Below, piece by piece: positions 49,120-57,097 of a DNA stretch of 64,000 nt. Location: assembly GCA_017449285.1 (NCBI GenBank), contig JAFSJX010000064.1:62001-126000 (forward strand), read 5' to 3'. The first letter of the stretch is position 1. Each line of letters begins with the position of its first letter. The notes beneath the pieces were generated by a model. It saw only the letters and a program-made list of their open reading frames with translations. It was not told where the DNA came from and searched no databases. Both the position numbers and the translations under genes were made by a program. This DNA is from Treponema sp. (lineage in GTDB: Bacteria; Spirochaetota; Spirochaetia; Treponematales; Treponemataceae).

Positions 49120-51933
49120 TTAGTGGAACAACCCCCAGTTTTTGCCTTGTTCAATAGAAACACGGAGCGGAACTTTGAGGGTAACGGCGTGTTCCATCTT
49201 GTCGCGGATGAGTGCAAGTGAGGCGTTGATGGCTTTTTCGTTGTCAGGACATTCAAAAATCAGTTCATCGTGGACTTGGAGAAGCAGTTTTGCGCCAGTT
49301 GGGTGTTCGCGCAGGGCTTGGTCAACGGAAAGCATGGCTTTTTTTACGATGTCGGCGGCTGTTCCTTGAATGGGCGTGTTTGTTGCTATTCGTTCTGCGC
49401 CCGCTTTTTCCAGTTTGTTGCTGCTGGTAATCGCAAGAATTTTTCGGCGGCGTCCCATGAGCGTTTCCACGTAGCCTGTTTCTTCGGCTTTTTTTACGGT
49501 GTTGTCGATGAATGTGCGGATTCCTGCGTACTGCGTGAAGTAATTTTCGATGAATTCTTTTGCCCGTGCCATTGGAATGCCCAAATCACGCGCAAGTCGG
49601 AACGCACCCATGCCATACATCACGCCAAAATTGATTGTCTTTGCGGTGCGGCGCATTTCAGGAGTGACTTGTTCTGAAGAAATTCCGTAGATGAGCGCGG
49701 CGGTGGATTTGTGAACGTCTACTCCGTCGGTAAAGGCTTTGCACAAATTGGCATCTCCGCTCAGATGGGCAAGCACGACCAACTCAATCTGGGAATAGTC
49801 TGCACTGATAAGAACCATGCCCGGCTCTGCGGTAAATGCGGTGCGGATTCTGCGACCTGCCTCTTCGCGGACGGGAATATTTTGCAAATTGGGGTCGCGG
49901 CTGGAAAGTCTGCCCGTTGCAGTTCCTGTCTGCATATAACTTGTGTGGATTCTGCCATTTTCATCGGTCATGTGGGGAAGCGGCTCAACGTAGGTGGAAA
50001 GCAGTTTTGCAAGGTTTCGATATTCCACGATTTTTTGCGGAACAGGGTCAAGGTCTGCAAGTTCTTCCAGAACGGCGATGTCGGTAGAAAAACCACGTTT
50101 ATTCTTTTTTGGCGGTTTTAATCCACGCTCTTCAAACAGAACCGTCCCCAGTTGCTTTGGCGATGCGATGTTGAATTCATGTCCGACAAGCGCGTAAATT
50201 TCTTTTTCTGTTTTTTTCAGTTGAACTTTCAGCTCGGTTTCGTAGGCAGCAAGTTCTTCTGCGCTCAGGTGAATGCCGCGCAGTTCCATTGCCGCAAGCA
50301 CGGGAACGATTTTCATCTCCACATTGGTGAACAGTTCGTACAGATTGTTTTCTTTGAGGAGCGGCTTAAAATAGTGCCACAACTGCCAGGTAAAATCAGC
50401 GTCTTCCGCTCCGTATTGCGCGGCGGTTTCCAGCGGCACATCGGCAAATGTTCCGCTTTTGGGTACAATTTCCTCGTATTCTGTGCCTTTGAGCGCGAGT
50501 TTTGTTTCGGCAAGGTATTCCAATCCGTAGGCGACTTTCCCCGTGCGGTCAGGTTCTAAAAGCCATGCGGCAATCATCGTGTCGGAAAGGGGTGCGTTGC
50601 AGCGGATGTCATCCGGATTTTGCGGATTGATGAATTTGCCCAGTCCGTTTGTCCACAGGACTTGTAAATCAAATTTTGCGTTGTGCAATATAATAGTACA
50701 TTCTTTTGTGTTGAACAGGCGGGCAATCTGTTCCAGCGCGACTTTTTTTTCAATCGTCACGGCAAAAAGCGAATCGGTCAGGATAAGCGGAACGTAAATG
50801 CCTTTTCCTTTTTGCGCGCTCAGACTGAATCCCACTAAATTTGCCGCCCATGTGTTTAAACTGTCGGTTTCTGTGTCGAGCGCGACTTCTTTTTCTGACG
50901 AGGAAAGTACGGCATCAATAAAAGCGGAAAGTTCTGCCACTTCGGTGACGGCTTTGTATTCCCCGTGGTTCTGCGCGATGCCTTTTTGCTGCTCCTGTTT
51001 GACGGCTTTTCGCGAAGAAGTTGCATCCCCTATATCTTCACCAGATTCAGATGCAAGCGTCATAAATAATTTTGCCACGGCGGGAAGTTCCCATTTGACA
51101 AGAGCGGCGGACATCTCCTTAAAATTGAGGGAATCTGTCTTGAATGTCTCCAGATTTTGTGCGCAGGGAACGTCGTATCGCAATGTAATCAGTTCTTTTG
51201 AGAGGAATGCGTTTTCTTTGTCTGAGCGCAGTTTTTCTCCCTGAGAGCCTTTGATGTTGTCTGCGTTCTCATAAACGCCTTCCAGCGAGCCGTATTCGGA
51301 AAGCAGTTTGACTGCGCTCTTCGGCCCAATGCCTTTTACGCCCGGTACATTGTCTGCGCTGTCACCCATCAGACTTAGCAGGTCGAGCAATTTCTTTGGC
51401 GGAACTCCCCATTCGCTTTCCACGCCTGCGGCATCAACTTCTGCCCAAACCTGAGTTCTGTCTGGCTTTAAGATATGCGTGTTTTCGGTGGTAAGTTGCA
51501 TCAAGTCTTTGTCGGCAGAAAGAATTGAGCAGTGCCGGCCTTCTTTTTCACATTGGCTGGCAATCGTCGCAATCACATCGTCTGCCTCAAAACCATCGCA
51601 CCGCACAACGGGAATGCCCAGTATGTTCAGCATTTCCTCAATCCACGGAAACTGCGCTTTTAAGTCATCGGGAGTTTTTTCGCGGGTCGCCTTGTATGCG
51701 GGATAGCGTTCGTGGCGGAACGTGGGAGTGCGCGAGTCAAAAGCGGCAACCATGTAGCGGGGCTTGTATTTTTTAAGAATCGTACTCAGATTGCGGAAAA
51801 ATCCGAACAGAGCCGAAATGTTTTGCCCCGCCTTGTTTGTAAGCGGGTGAGAGATGAACGCAAAATATTCACGGTAAATTAGTCCGTAGGAATCAAGGAT
51901 AAAAACAGTCTTGTCATCAAAAAAATCAGCCAT
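49120..51933 (-). CDS. polA: DNA polymerase I
   Basis: 937 aa from ATG 51933 (MADFFDDKT); a longer reading to 52017 adds a hydrophobic stretch foreign to the family. The 5'-3' exonuclease domain comes first (VFILDSYGLIYREYFAF, SADKDLMQL, GVKGIGPKSAVKLL). The 3'-5' exonuclease domain keeps its first motif as ALDTETDSL, so proofreading is plausible. The polymerase domain has RDPNLQNIPVREEAGRRIR, the DYSQIELVVLAHLSGD motif A, RRTAKTINFGVMYGMG motif B and LLQVHDELIFE motif C. Promoter at 51940-51968 with the -10 6 nt from the start. Confidence 0.97.
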   Translation of the reverse strand: MADFFDDKTVFILDSYGLIYREYFAFISHPLTNKAGQNISALFGFFRNLSTILKKYKPRYMVAAFDSRTPTFRHERYPAYKATREKTPDDLKAQFPWIEEMLNILGIPVVRCDGFEADDVIATIASQCEKEGRHCSILSADKDLMQLTTENTHILKPDRTQVWAEVDAAGVESEWGVPPKKLLDLLSLMGDSADNVPGVKGIGPKSAVKLLSEYGSLEGVYENADNIKGSQGEKLRSDKENAFLSKELITLRYDVPCAQNLETFKTDSLNFKEMSAALVKWELPAVAKLFMTLASESGEDIGDATSSRKAVKQEQQKGIAQNHGEYKAVTEVAELSAFIDAVLSSSEKEVALDTETDSLNTWAANLVGFSLSAQKGKGIYVPLILTDSLFAVTIEKKVALEQIARLFNTKECTIILHNAKFDLQVLWTNGLGKFINPQNPDDIRCNAPLSDTMIAAWLLEPDRTGKVAYGLEYLAETKLALKGTEYEEIVPKSGTFADVPLETAAQYGAEDADFTWQLWHYFKPLLKENNLYELFTNVEMKIVPVLAAMELRGIHLSAEELAAYETELKVQLKKTEKEIYALVGHEFNIASPKQLGTVLFEERGLKPPKKNKRGFSTDIAVLEELADLDPVPQKIVEYRNLAKLLSTYVEPLPHMTDENGRIHTSYMQTGTATGRLSSRDPNLQNIPVREEAGRRIRTAFTAEPGMVLISADYSQIELVVLAHLSGDANLCKAFTDGVDVHKSTAALIYGISSEQVTPEMRRTAKTINFGVMYGMGAFRLARDLGIPMARAKEFIENYFTQYAGIRTFIDNTVKKAEETGYVETLMGRRRKILAITSSNKLEKAGAERIATNTPIQGTAADIVKKAMLSVDQALREHPTGAKLLLQVHDELIFECPDNEKAINASLALIRDKMEHAVTLKVPLRVSIEQGKNWGLFH

Positions 51934-51939
51934 AAGCAA

Positions 51940-51968
51940 AGTATACAGCAAACTGTGCAGGAAATAAA
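51940..51968 (-). promoter_or_regulatory. promoter for polA-coaE-SPOR
   Basis: Minus strand: TTTATT (51963-51968), a 17-nt spacer and TATACT (51940-51945). The gap to ATG 51933 is 6 nt: predicted leaderless. The -35 is weak. Confidence 0.5.
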
Positions 51969-52017
51969 GAGAGCGCATTGTAAACACCTGCACAAAATCA
52001 GCCGATATTAAAACCAA

Positions 52018-52596
52018 ATGAGAACTTTTATCGAAAAGAAATGGATATTTTTTATAGTTTTAGTTTTCGCATGCGTATGGCAGGGCTTTTCCGCAGGGAG
52101 CGTTGAATTTGGTATTGGTTCGGGATATGTTTTTTACGGAGACGATGATGTACGCGAGCGAAATGACCAGCTGAGCGATTCCAGTCAGATTATTTTGCAA
52201 GTGACTGCCGCATACAATCTGAAGATTGCAGAACCGGTGTATCTTTCTTTTGGAATTGACACGGCCTTTGACGCGCATTGGGGTGATGGTCATTACGTAC
52301 ACATGCTTGATTACGCAGGTCTGGTTGGCTTTAAGGTGTATCCTGGAATTGCGGGGCTTTTGCTGTCGGTTGACTACGCGTTGGGGCGGCGAACAGATTT
52401 TTTTGATTTGCCAGGATATGATGGGTCTTCTTACAGCACGAACTGGGGAAACGGATTTAAATTTGGTATTCAATATGACTTTTTGTATAACTCCAACGGA
52501 TTATCTCCTGTTGCGGGAATTTCATGGCGACGGATGCCAAGGGGAAATTCTGCGGATAACATACTTTCTGTGTTTTTAAAATTGACGATTAAGTAG
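52018..52596 (+). CDS. small outer-membrane beta-barrel-like protein
   Basis: 192 aa. Signal peptide (to ~26, GFSAGS), then about eight amphipathic strands (VEFGIGSGYVFYG, IILQVTAAYNLK, VYLSFGIDTAFDA, LLLSVDYALGRR, FKFGIQYDFLYN) ending in LSVFLKLTIK, a barrel-like C-terminus. It resembles treponemal small porin-like proteins (OmpW or DUF2715 style), but the family cannot be fixed by eye. Divergent from polA. Confidence 0.7.
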   Translation: MRTFIEKKWIFFIVLVFACVWQGFSAGSVEFGIGSGYVFYGDDDVRERNDQLSDSSQIILQVTAAYNLKIAEPVYLSFGIDTAFDAHWGDGHYVHMLDYAGLVGFKVYPGIAGLLLSVDYALGRRTDFFDLPGYDGSSYSTNWGNGFKFGIQYDFLYNSNGLSPVAGISWRRMPRGNSADNILSVFLKLTIK

Positions 52597-52610
52597 AGAA
52601 GTGCGATAAT
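52582..52610 (+). promoter_or_regulatory. promoter for the RACo-like gene
   Basis: TTGACG (52582-52587), a 17-nt spacer and GATAAT (52605-52610), overlapping the 3' end of the preceding gene. Confidence 0.65.
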
Positions 52611-52626
52611 AGATTAGGCGAAAAGA

Positions 52627-54057
52627 ATGGAAATTTTAACTGAAGGCGTAATGCCTGCTATTCCTGAACCAGTTGATGCAGAATGTTCTCCTGCAAATAT
52701 CGGTCTGTCTGTTGATGTTGGCACGACTACGGTAGCAGTGAGCGCATGGTCAATTGGAATGCGAAAACAGTTGGCAACAGTCGCTCAAAAGAATGTTCAG
52801 ATAAAATACGGGTATGATGTTATCCGTCGGATTTCTTTTGCTGCACGACCTCCAGTTACAGGTTCTGCGGAGACCGTGGAAAGCGGACCTTCAGCACTTC
52901 ATTATTCCATAATTACCCAACTTGAAAAAATGTTCGGTCAAGTTTTGCTTGCGGCAAGTACACGACTTCCCCGTGGAATGAATCCTGTCGTCTCATCTAT
53001 CGTGATTACTGGCAATACAACGATGCTCAGTTTTGTGTGTGCCGTGCCTGTCAGCGGACTTGCTGCCGCTCCTTTTACGCCTGCTTCGTTGTTTGATTTT
53101 ACTGCGACATGGGGTGAAGTCCGCTCGGGAACAGCCTGCGTTCACAGCGAGAATCTGGATAAGCCAACCACGGAAATGCTGAAAATATTTAATGCCAGCG
53201 TTATCAATTCCGAAACGCCAGTGTATTTTCCGCCATGCATCGGCGCGTTTATCGGTGCGGATACGGTTTGTGCCATGCTTTCTGCTGGATTTCCTGTGCC
53301 AGGCGCGTTATCTGATTTGCTTCCGTGGGAATCTCCGTTGACTGCGCCGCGTTTGCTTGCTGATGTTGGTACAAACAGCGAGATTGCCCTGTACATTCCA
53401 GACAGCAAAGATTACGCGGGGCGCATTTTGTGTACGTCTGCGGCGGCGGGACCTGCATTTGAGGCGGCGAATATCAGTTGTGGTATGAGTGCGGTTGAGG
53501 GTGCGATTGACCGTGTTGCTTATGAAGACGGAAAATTGATTTGCCGCGTTATCGGAGGGGGAAACGCAAAGGGAATCTGCGGCTCCGGACTGGTGAGTGC
53601 GATTGCGACCTTGTACGAAAACAAATTTCTGGATAAAAGCGGCGTGATGATAAAAAAATATGCCATGCTTGGTGACGGTTCGCGCTGTATTGAATTTACT
53701 CCTGCGGTTTACATTTCTCAACAGGACGTGCGCAATTTACAACTCGCAAAATCTGCGGTACGGACGGGATTGCAGTATATGCTCGAAAAAACGCCTTCGC
53801 TTCCTGTGTTCTGCATTGCGGGAGCGTTCGGCACAAAATTGCCGTTAAAGAGCGCGATAAAAATCGGCCTGCTCCCGGAAGAATTGGAAAAAAGAACAGT
53901 TCATTTGGGGAATGCGGCATTGGCAGGAGCGACCGCACTCTTGTTCTCACCTATTTTGCGAAAAAAATGTACGGAACTCGCGAAAAAATCATATCAGGTC
54001 AATTTGGCGGCAGTTCCCGAATTCCAGATGAAATTCTTAAATTCAATTGATTTTTAA
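52627..54057 (+). CDS. RACo-type ASKHA ATPase (DUF4445) lacking the ferredoxin domain
   Basis: 476 aa. Reductive activators of corrinoid proteins have an N-terminal [2Fe-2S] domain, a linker and an ASKHA ATPase domain. Here the protein begins almost directly with the ATPase: LSVDVGTTTVAVSAW (~28-42, phosphate 1), VITGNTTMLSFV (~120-131), a PPCIGAFIGADTV segment, LLADVGTNSEIALY (phosphate 2), GRILCTSAAAGPAFEAANI, and GGGNAKGICGSGLVSAIA (adenosine motif). No CxxxxCxxC cluster is present. No corrinoid protein or methyltransferase is adjacent; fhs is elsewhere in the window. It could activate a B12 enzyme with a separate electron donor. Confidence 0.83.
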   Translation: MEILTEGVMPAIPEPVDAECSPANIGLSVDVGTTTVAVSAWSIGMRKQLATVAQKNVQIKYGYDVIRRISFAARPPVTGSAETVESGPSALHYSIITQLEKMFGQVLLAASTRLPRGMNPVVSSIVITGNTTMLSFVCAVPVSGLAAAPFTPASLFDFTATWGEVRSGTACVHSENLDKPTTEMLKIFNASVINSETPVYFPPCIGAFIGADTVCAMLSAGFPVPGALSDLLPWESPLTAPRLLADVGTNSEIALYIPDSKDYAGRILCTSAAAGPAFEAANISCGMSAVEGAIDRVAYEDGKLICRVIGGGNAKGICGSGLVSAIATLYENKFLDKSGVMIKKYAMLGDGSRCIEFTPAVYISQQDVRNLQLAKSAVRTGLQYMLEKTPSLPVFCIAGAFGTKLPLKSAIKIGLLPEELEKRTVHLGNAALAGATALLFSPILRKKCTELAKKSYQVNLAAVPEFQMKFLNSIDF

Positions 54058-54063
54058 CTGAGC

Positions 54064-55101
54064 TTACACTTCGTAGGTTGCAGAGGATGCGCCTTTTTTG
54101 ATGATGATTTCATGGAGCATGAGCGTCAGCTGAGTTTCGTAAAAAGTATTTCCCATAGAACGAATCTCCATGTCCGTCTTTGAGAGGAGCGCGATAATGG
54201 CGGTTGTTTGTCCTGCTGTCCACACACGGGCGGCGCGGGCATATTGTGTGCGGATTGTTTTTCCCGAAAACCCGTTTTTCGCCATTGTCACATCATCTAC
54301 GTATGCTCCGCCGGCATGAATCCTATGCCATGCAGAAAGTTTTCTGAAGCAAGAGGCAAGACCCGCAATCAGCATGACCGCGTTGGAATTTTTGGTGAGC
54401 AGAATTTTTTGCAGGATTTGCAGTGCATTTTCAAGCCGTTTTTGGACAGAAGTTTCCGAATCTGCCATCGCATCAAAAAGCGTAAATGCTGATTCCTCAC
54501 GGTTGTGCGCAAGAATCTGCTCCACGTCCTCGCTGGTGATGGCGTGTTCTTTTGGAAAGCAGAGAAAAAATCGTCCACATTCGTTGCGCAATTCTTCCGT
54601 GTTATTTTCAATCATATCGAGAATAGTGGTAATTGCATCAGGCAGAATCGAGTATCCGTTCTTGCGGAAAAAATGCTGAACCCACTCTTCTTTTCGGTCG
54701 TCAAACATTTCCCAAAAGATTTTTTTGTTCTCTTTTGGAATAAGTTTTTCCAGTTTTGCGTCCACCGAAATTTCATCGCTTACCAAAATCAGCAGGGAAG
54801 TTTCAGACGGAGACTTATTCTTTGCGGAGGGGGTGACCGATGAAATCCATTCGCCTAAAAGCGTGATGTCATCTTTCAGTTTTATCTGCTCCGCTCCCCG
54901 CAACACAATGCACGTTGCAGGATTAAATAATGATTCCGTCCTGAGTTGTGCGACAACATCTTGCACTCGGGTATCAGCGGCATAAAAAAGATAATCTTCG
55001 CTAGAGCCGAATTTCTTTTTGAGGTCAGCCTTTAATTTTTCAACAAAATCATTCCGCTCACCGATTTCAGGACCAGTGAGCAGATACACGGGGGTTGGCA
55101 T
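54064..55101 (-). CDS. holA: DNA polymerase III delta subunit
   Basis: 345 aa. The delta subunit opens the sliding clamp in the clamp loader. Recognisable are the start VYLLTGPEIGERNDFVEKLK, the degenerate AAA+ fold with LFNPATCIVLRGAEQIK, and the C-terminal helical domain with LIAGLASCFRKLSAWHRI and KNGFSGKTIRTQYARAARVW. The P-loop is absent, as normal for delta. Its ATG follows the lexA stop with no gap and has no own ribosome-binding site, so translation is coupled. Confidence 0.88.
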   Translation of the reverse strand: MPTPVYLLTGPEIGERNDFVEKLKADLKKKFGSSEDYLFYAADTRVQDVVAQLRTESLFNPATCIVLRGAEQIKLKDDITLLGEWISSVTPSAKNKSPSETSLLILVSDEISVDAKLEKLIPKENKKIFWEMFDDRKEEWVQHFFRKNGYSILPDAITTILDMIENNTEELRNECGRFFLCFPKEHAITSEDVEQILAHNREESAFTLFDAMADSETSVQKRLENALQILQKILLTKNSNAVMLIAGLASCFRKLSAWHRIHAGGAYVDDVTMAKNGFSGKTIRTQYARAARVWTAGQTTAIIALLSKTDMEIRSMGNTFYETQLTLMLHEIIIKKGASSATYEV

Positions 55102-55710
55102 TTAGTACGTGCGGACAATATTTGAGAGAATGCCTACAATGCGTACATCCGTGCAATAAATTTCATTAAACGCGGGATTTTCTGGATGCAGGCGAATGCG
55201 GTCTGCTTCCTTGTAATAGCGTTTAAGTGTAATTGCATCATCGATGACAGCCACGATAATCTGACCATCAACGGCGGTTTCTGCCTGTTCAAGAATGGCA
55301 AGGTCGCCTTCAAGAATGCCCGCGTTAATCATGCTCTGACCGCGTACCCGCAGGGCGAAATACGTTTTCCCAGGGCGCACGAACGGTTCTGTCAGATTTA
55401 CGTAGCCGTCAAGGTTTTCAGCGCACAAAAGCGGTTTTCCCGCCGCGACCGTTCCCAAAAGCGGCACCTTACTTACGAAGGGAGAAGACTCGATGTTTTT
55501 GTCCTGCAGAACACGGATTGAGCGGGAACGCTTCTGACTGGTTGACAGAAATCCTTTTTTCTGCAAAGCGGCAATGTGGTCTTGAACTGCGCGCAACGAA
55601 ATATCAAAATGTTCGCCAATTTCACGGACGGTCGGCGGGTACTCATTTTCTTTTGCGTACTCAGAGATAAAATTAAGAACTTCCTGCTGACGTGCTGTAA
55701 TACCTTTCAT
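55102..55710 (-). CDS. lexA: LexA repressor
   Basis: 202 aa. N-terminal winged helix (TARQQEVLNFISEYAKENEYPPTVREIGEHF), then the Ala-Gly cleavage site in GTVAAGKP (~85-92), catalytic Ser in VRGQSMINAGI and Lys in AITLKRYY. RecA-stimulated self-cleavage would derepress SOS genes. It sits in an hprK-ptsH-lexA-holA transcript, 3 nt after ptsH, with GAGGAG before its ATG. I found no site I could assign as its operator. Confidence 0.96.
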   Translation of the reverse strand: MKGITARQQEVLNFISEYAKENEYPPTVREIGEHFDISLRAVQDHIAALQKKGFLSTSQKRSRSIRVLQDKNIESSPFVSKVPLLGTVAAGKPLLCAENLDGYVNLTEPFVRPGKTYFALRVRGQSMINAGILEGDLAILEQAETAVDGQIIVAVIDDAITLKRYYKEADRIRLHPENPAFNEIYCTDVRIVGILSNIVRTY

Positions 55711-55713
55711 TTT

Positions 55714-55980
55714 TTACTCCTCATCAAATCTGTTTTCAAACAGCTGGTATAAAGCCTCCGCTGCCTCTGCTTCTCCTTCACCACTGGCTTTGAGGGTAAT
55801 GGTCGTATTGTAGCCCGCCGCCATTGTGATGACACCCATGATTGATTTTGCGTTTACCGAAACCGAGTCCTTTTCCAAAAGAACTTCGCAGGCAAACTTG
55901 TTTGCTGTCTGTGCGATAAGAGCCGCCGGACGGGCATGAATTCCCGCGCGGTTTTTTACCGTCAATAGTTTTTCTGTCAT
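55714..55980 (-). CDS. ptsH: HPr phosphocarrier protein
   Basis: 88 aa from ATG 55980 (AAAGGA upstream; a GTG at 55986 is an alternative). The active-site His stands in NRAGIHARPAA and the regulatory Ser in NAKSIMGVI, so both phosphorylation sites are intact. It lies between hprK and lexA. With no PTS permease nearby, it may act mainly as a regulator phosphorylated on Ser by HprK. Confidence 0.97.
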   Translation of the reverse strand: MTEKLLTVKNRAGIHARPAALIAQTANKFACEVLLEKDSVSVNAKSIMGVITMAAGYNTTITLKASGEGEAEAAEALYQLFENRFDEE

Positions 55981-55999
55981 ACTCACATTCCTTTCTTAG

Positions 56000-56989
56000 T
56001 TAGTAAGAATCATCGCTGCCGTAATATGCGGACTGCGCCTCTCCTGTTTCTATCCATTTCAATATGTTCTGGTTGAAGTCTCGCGCAGAGTTGTAGCCCA
56101 TGCTCTTCAACCGTTCATTCATTGCCGCTGCCTCAATGATGATGGGAACATTCCGCCCCGGTTTGACAGGGATTTCAAGCACAGGAACTTTAATGCCGAG
56201 TATATCGAGCGTCTTTCGTTCCGTACCAATTCTGTCATACAACTTGTTGGAATCCCGTTCTTCCAGCTCAATAATCAGCTGCAATTCTTTTTGCTCGCGG
56301 ATTGCACCGATACCGTACATCTGCGCCACGTTGATTATGCCTAGTCCCCGGATTTCCATGTGATGGCTGATAAGCGTATTTGCGCCTCTGCCAAGCAATG
56401 TGTTTCCGTTTACACAGCGAATCTCTACGATGTCGTCCGCAACCAGACGCTGCCCGCGTTCTACGAGTTCCAGCGCACATTCACTTTTTCCAACACCAGA
56501 ATGACCCGTCAGCAGAATTCCGATACCGTATACTTCTAGCAGAACGCCATGCATGGTCTTTTTGGGCGCGAATACGTTTGAAAGCACACGGGTTAGTCTT
56601 CTGCCAAATTCCGCAGTCTGTAAGTCCGTGGAAAGAATCGGACAGCCGACCGTCTCTGCAATCGCCAGAAATTCCTCGTTGGGCAAAAGTCCGTAGGTAA
56701 AAATACAGCACGGAATGCCGAATGCAAAAAGACGCTCAATGGTGTCCGTCGTTCCTTCCCGATGAAGTTTTTCAAGGTATGCGCACTCACCGCGCCCGAA
56801 AATCTGCACGCGCTCAAACACAAATGCATCGAAAAAACCAGAAAGCGCAAGCCCCGGCCGGTTTGTGTCGATGACGGTAAGGGCACGGGTCAATCCTTTT
56901 CGTCCGCCAATACATTTGAGGTTCAGCGTATCATGTCCGGTCAACTCAAGGTCTAACAGTTCCAGGACGGTGAACGGTTTGTTTAGCAT
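56000..56989 (-). CDS. hprK: HPr kinase/phosphorylase
   Basis: 329 aa. An N-terminal domain of ~130 residues, then the P-loop GHSGVGKSE (~163-171), the RLVADDIVEIR strand, MEIRGLGIINVAQMYG (the family signature EIRGLGIIdV) and the late IPVKPGRNVPIIIEAAAMN. It phosphorylates and dephosphorylates Ser46 of HPr in response to energy state. First gene of the hprK-ptsH-lexA-holA transcript, divergent from pyrG. Confidence 0.97.
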   Translation of the reverse strand: MLNKPFTVLELLDLELTGHDTLNLKCIGGRKGLTRALTVIDTNRPGLALSGFFDAFVFERVQIFGRGECAYLEKLHREGTTDTIERLFAFGIPCCIFTYGLLPNEEFLAIAETVGCPILSTDLQTAEFGRRLTRVLSNVFAPKKTMHGVLLEVYGIGILLTGHSGVGKSECALELVERGQRLVADDIVEIRCVNGNTLLGRGANTLISHHMEIRGLGIINVAQMYGIGAIREQKELQLIIELEERDSNKLYDRIGTERKTLDILGIKVPVLEIPVKPGRNVPIIIEAAAMNERLKSMGYNSARDFNQNILKWIETGEAQSAYYGSDDSY

Positions 56990-56997
56990 ACATTTTT

Positions 56998-57026
56998 ACT
57001 ATATATGTTTAGCAGTAATTATGCAA
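56998..57026 (-). promoter_or_regulatory. promoter for hprK-ptsH-lexA-holA
   Basis: Minus strand: TTGCAT (57021-57026), a 17-nt spacer and TATAGT (56998-57003). The gap to ATG 56989 is 8 nt, so the leader would be 1-2 nt. Confidence 0.6.
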
Positions 57027-57074
57027 GAGCAAATCGATAAAAAACGCAGAATTTCCAAAATATTGAAAAAAAAA

Positions 57075-57083
57075 TGCTATAAT
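57075..57083 (+). promoter_or_regulatory. extended -10 promoter for pyrG-lptCAB
   Basis: TGC-TATAAT with the hexamer at 57078-57083, no good -35. ATG 57098 follows after 14 nt, so the leader is ~7 nt without a Shine-Dalgarno sequence. Confidence 0.6.
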
Positions 57084-57097
57084 GGTACACTTCTAAA

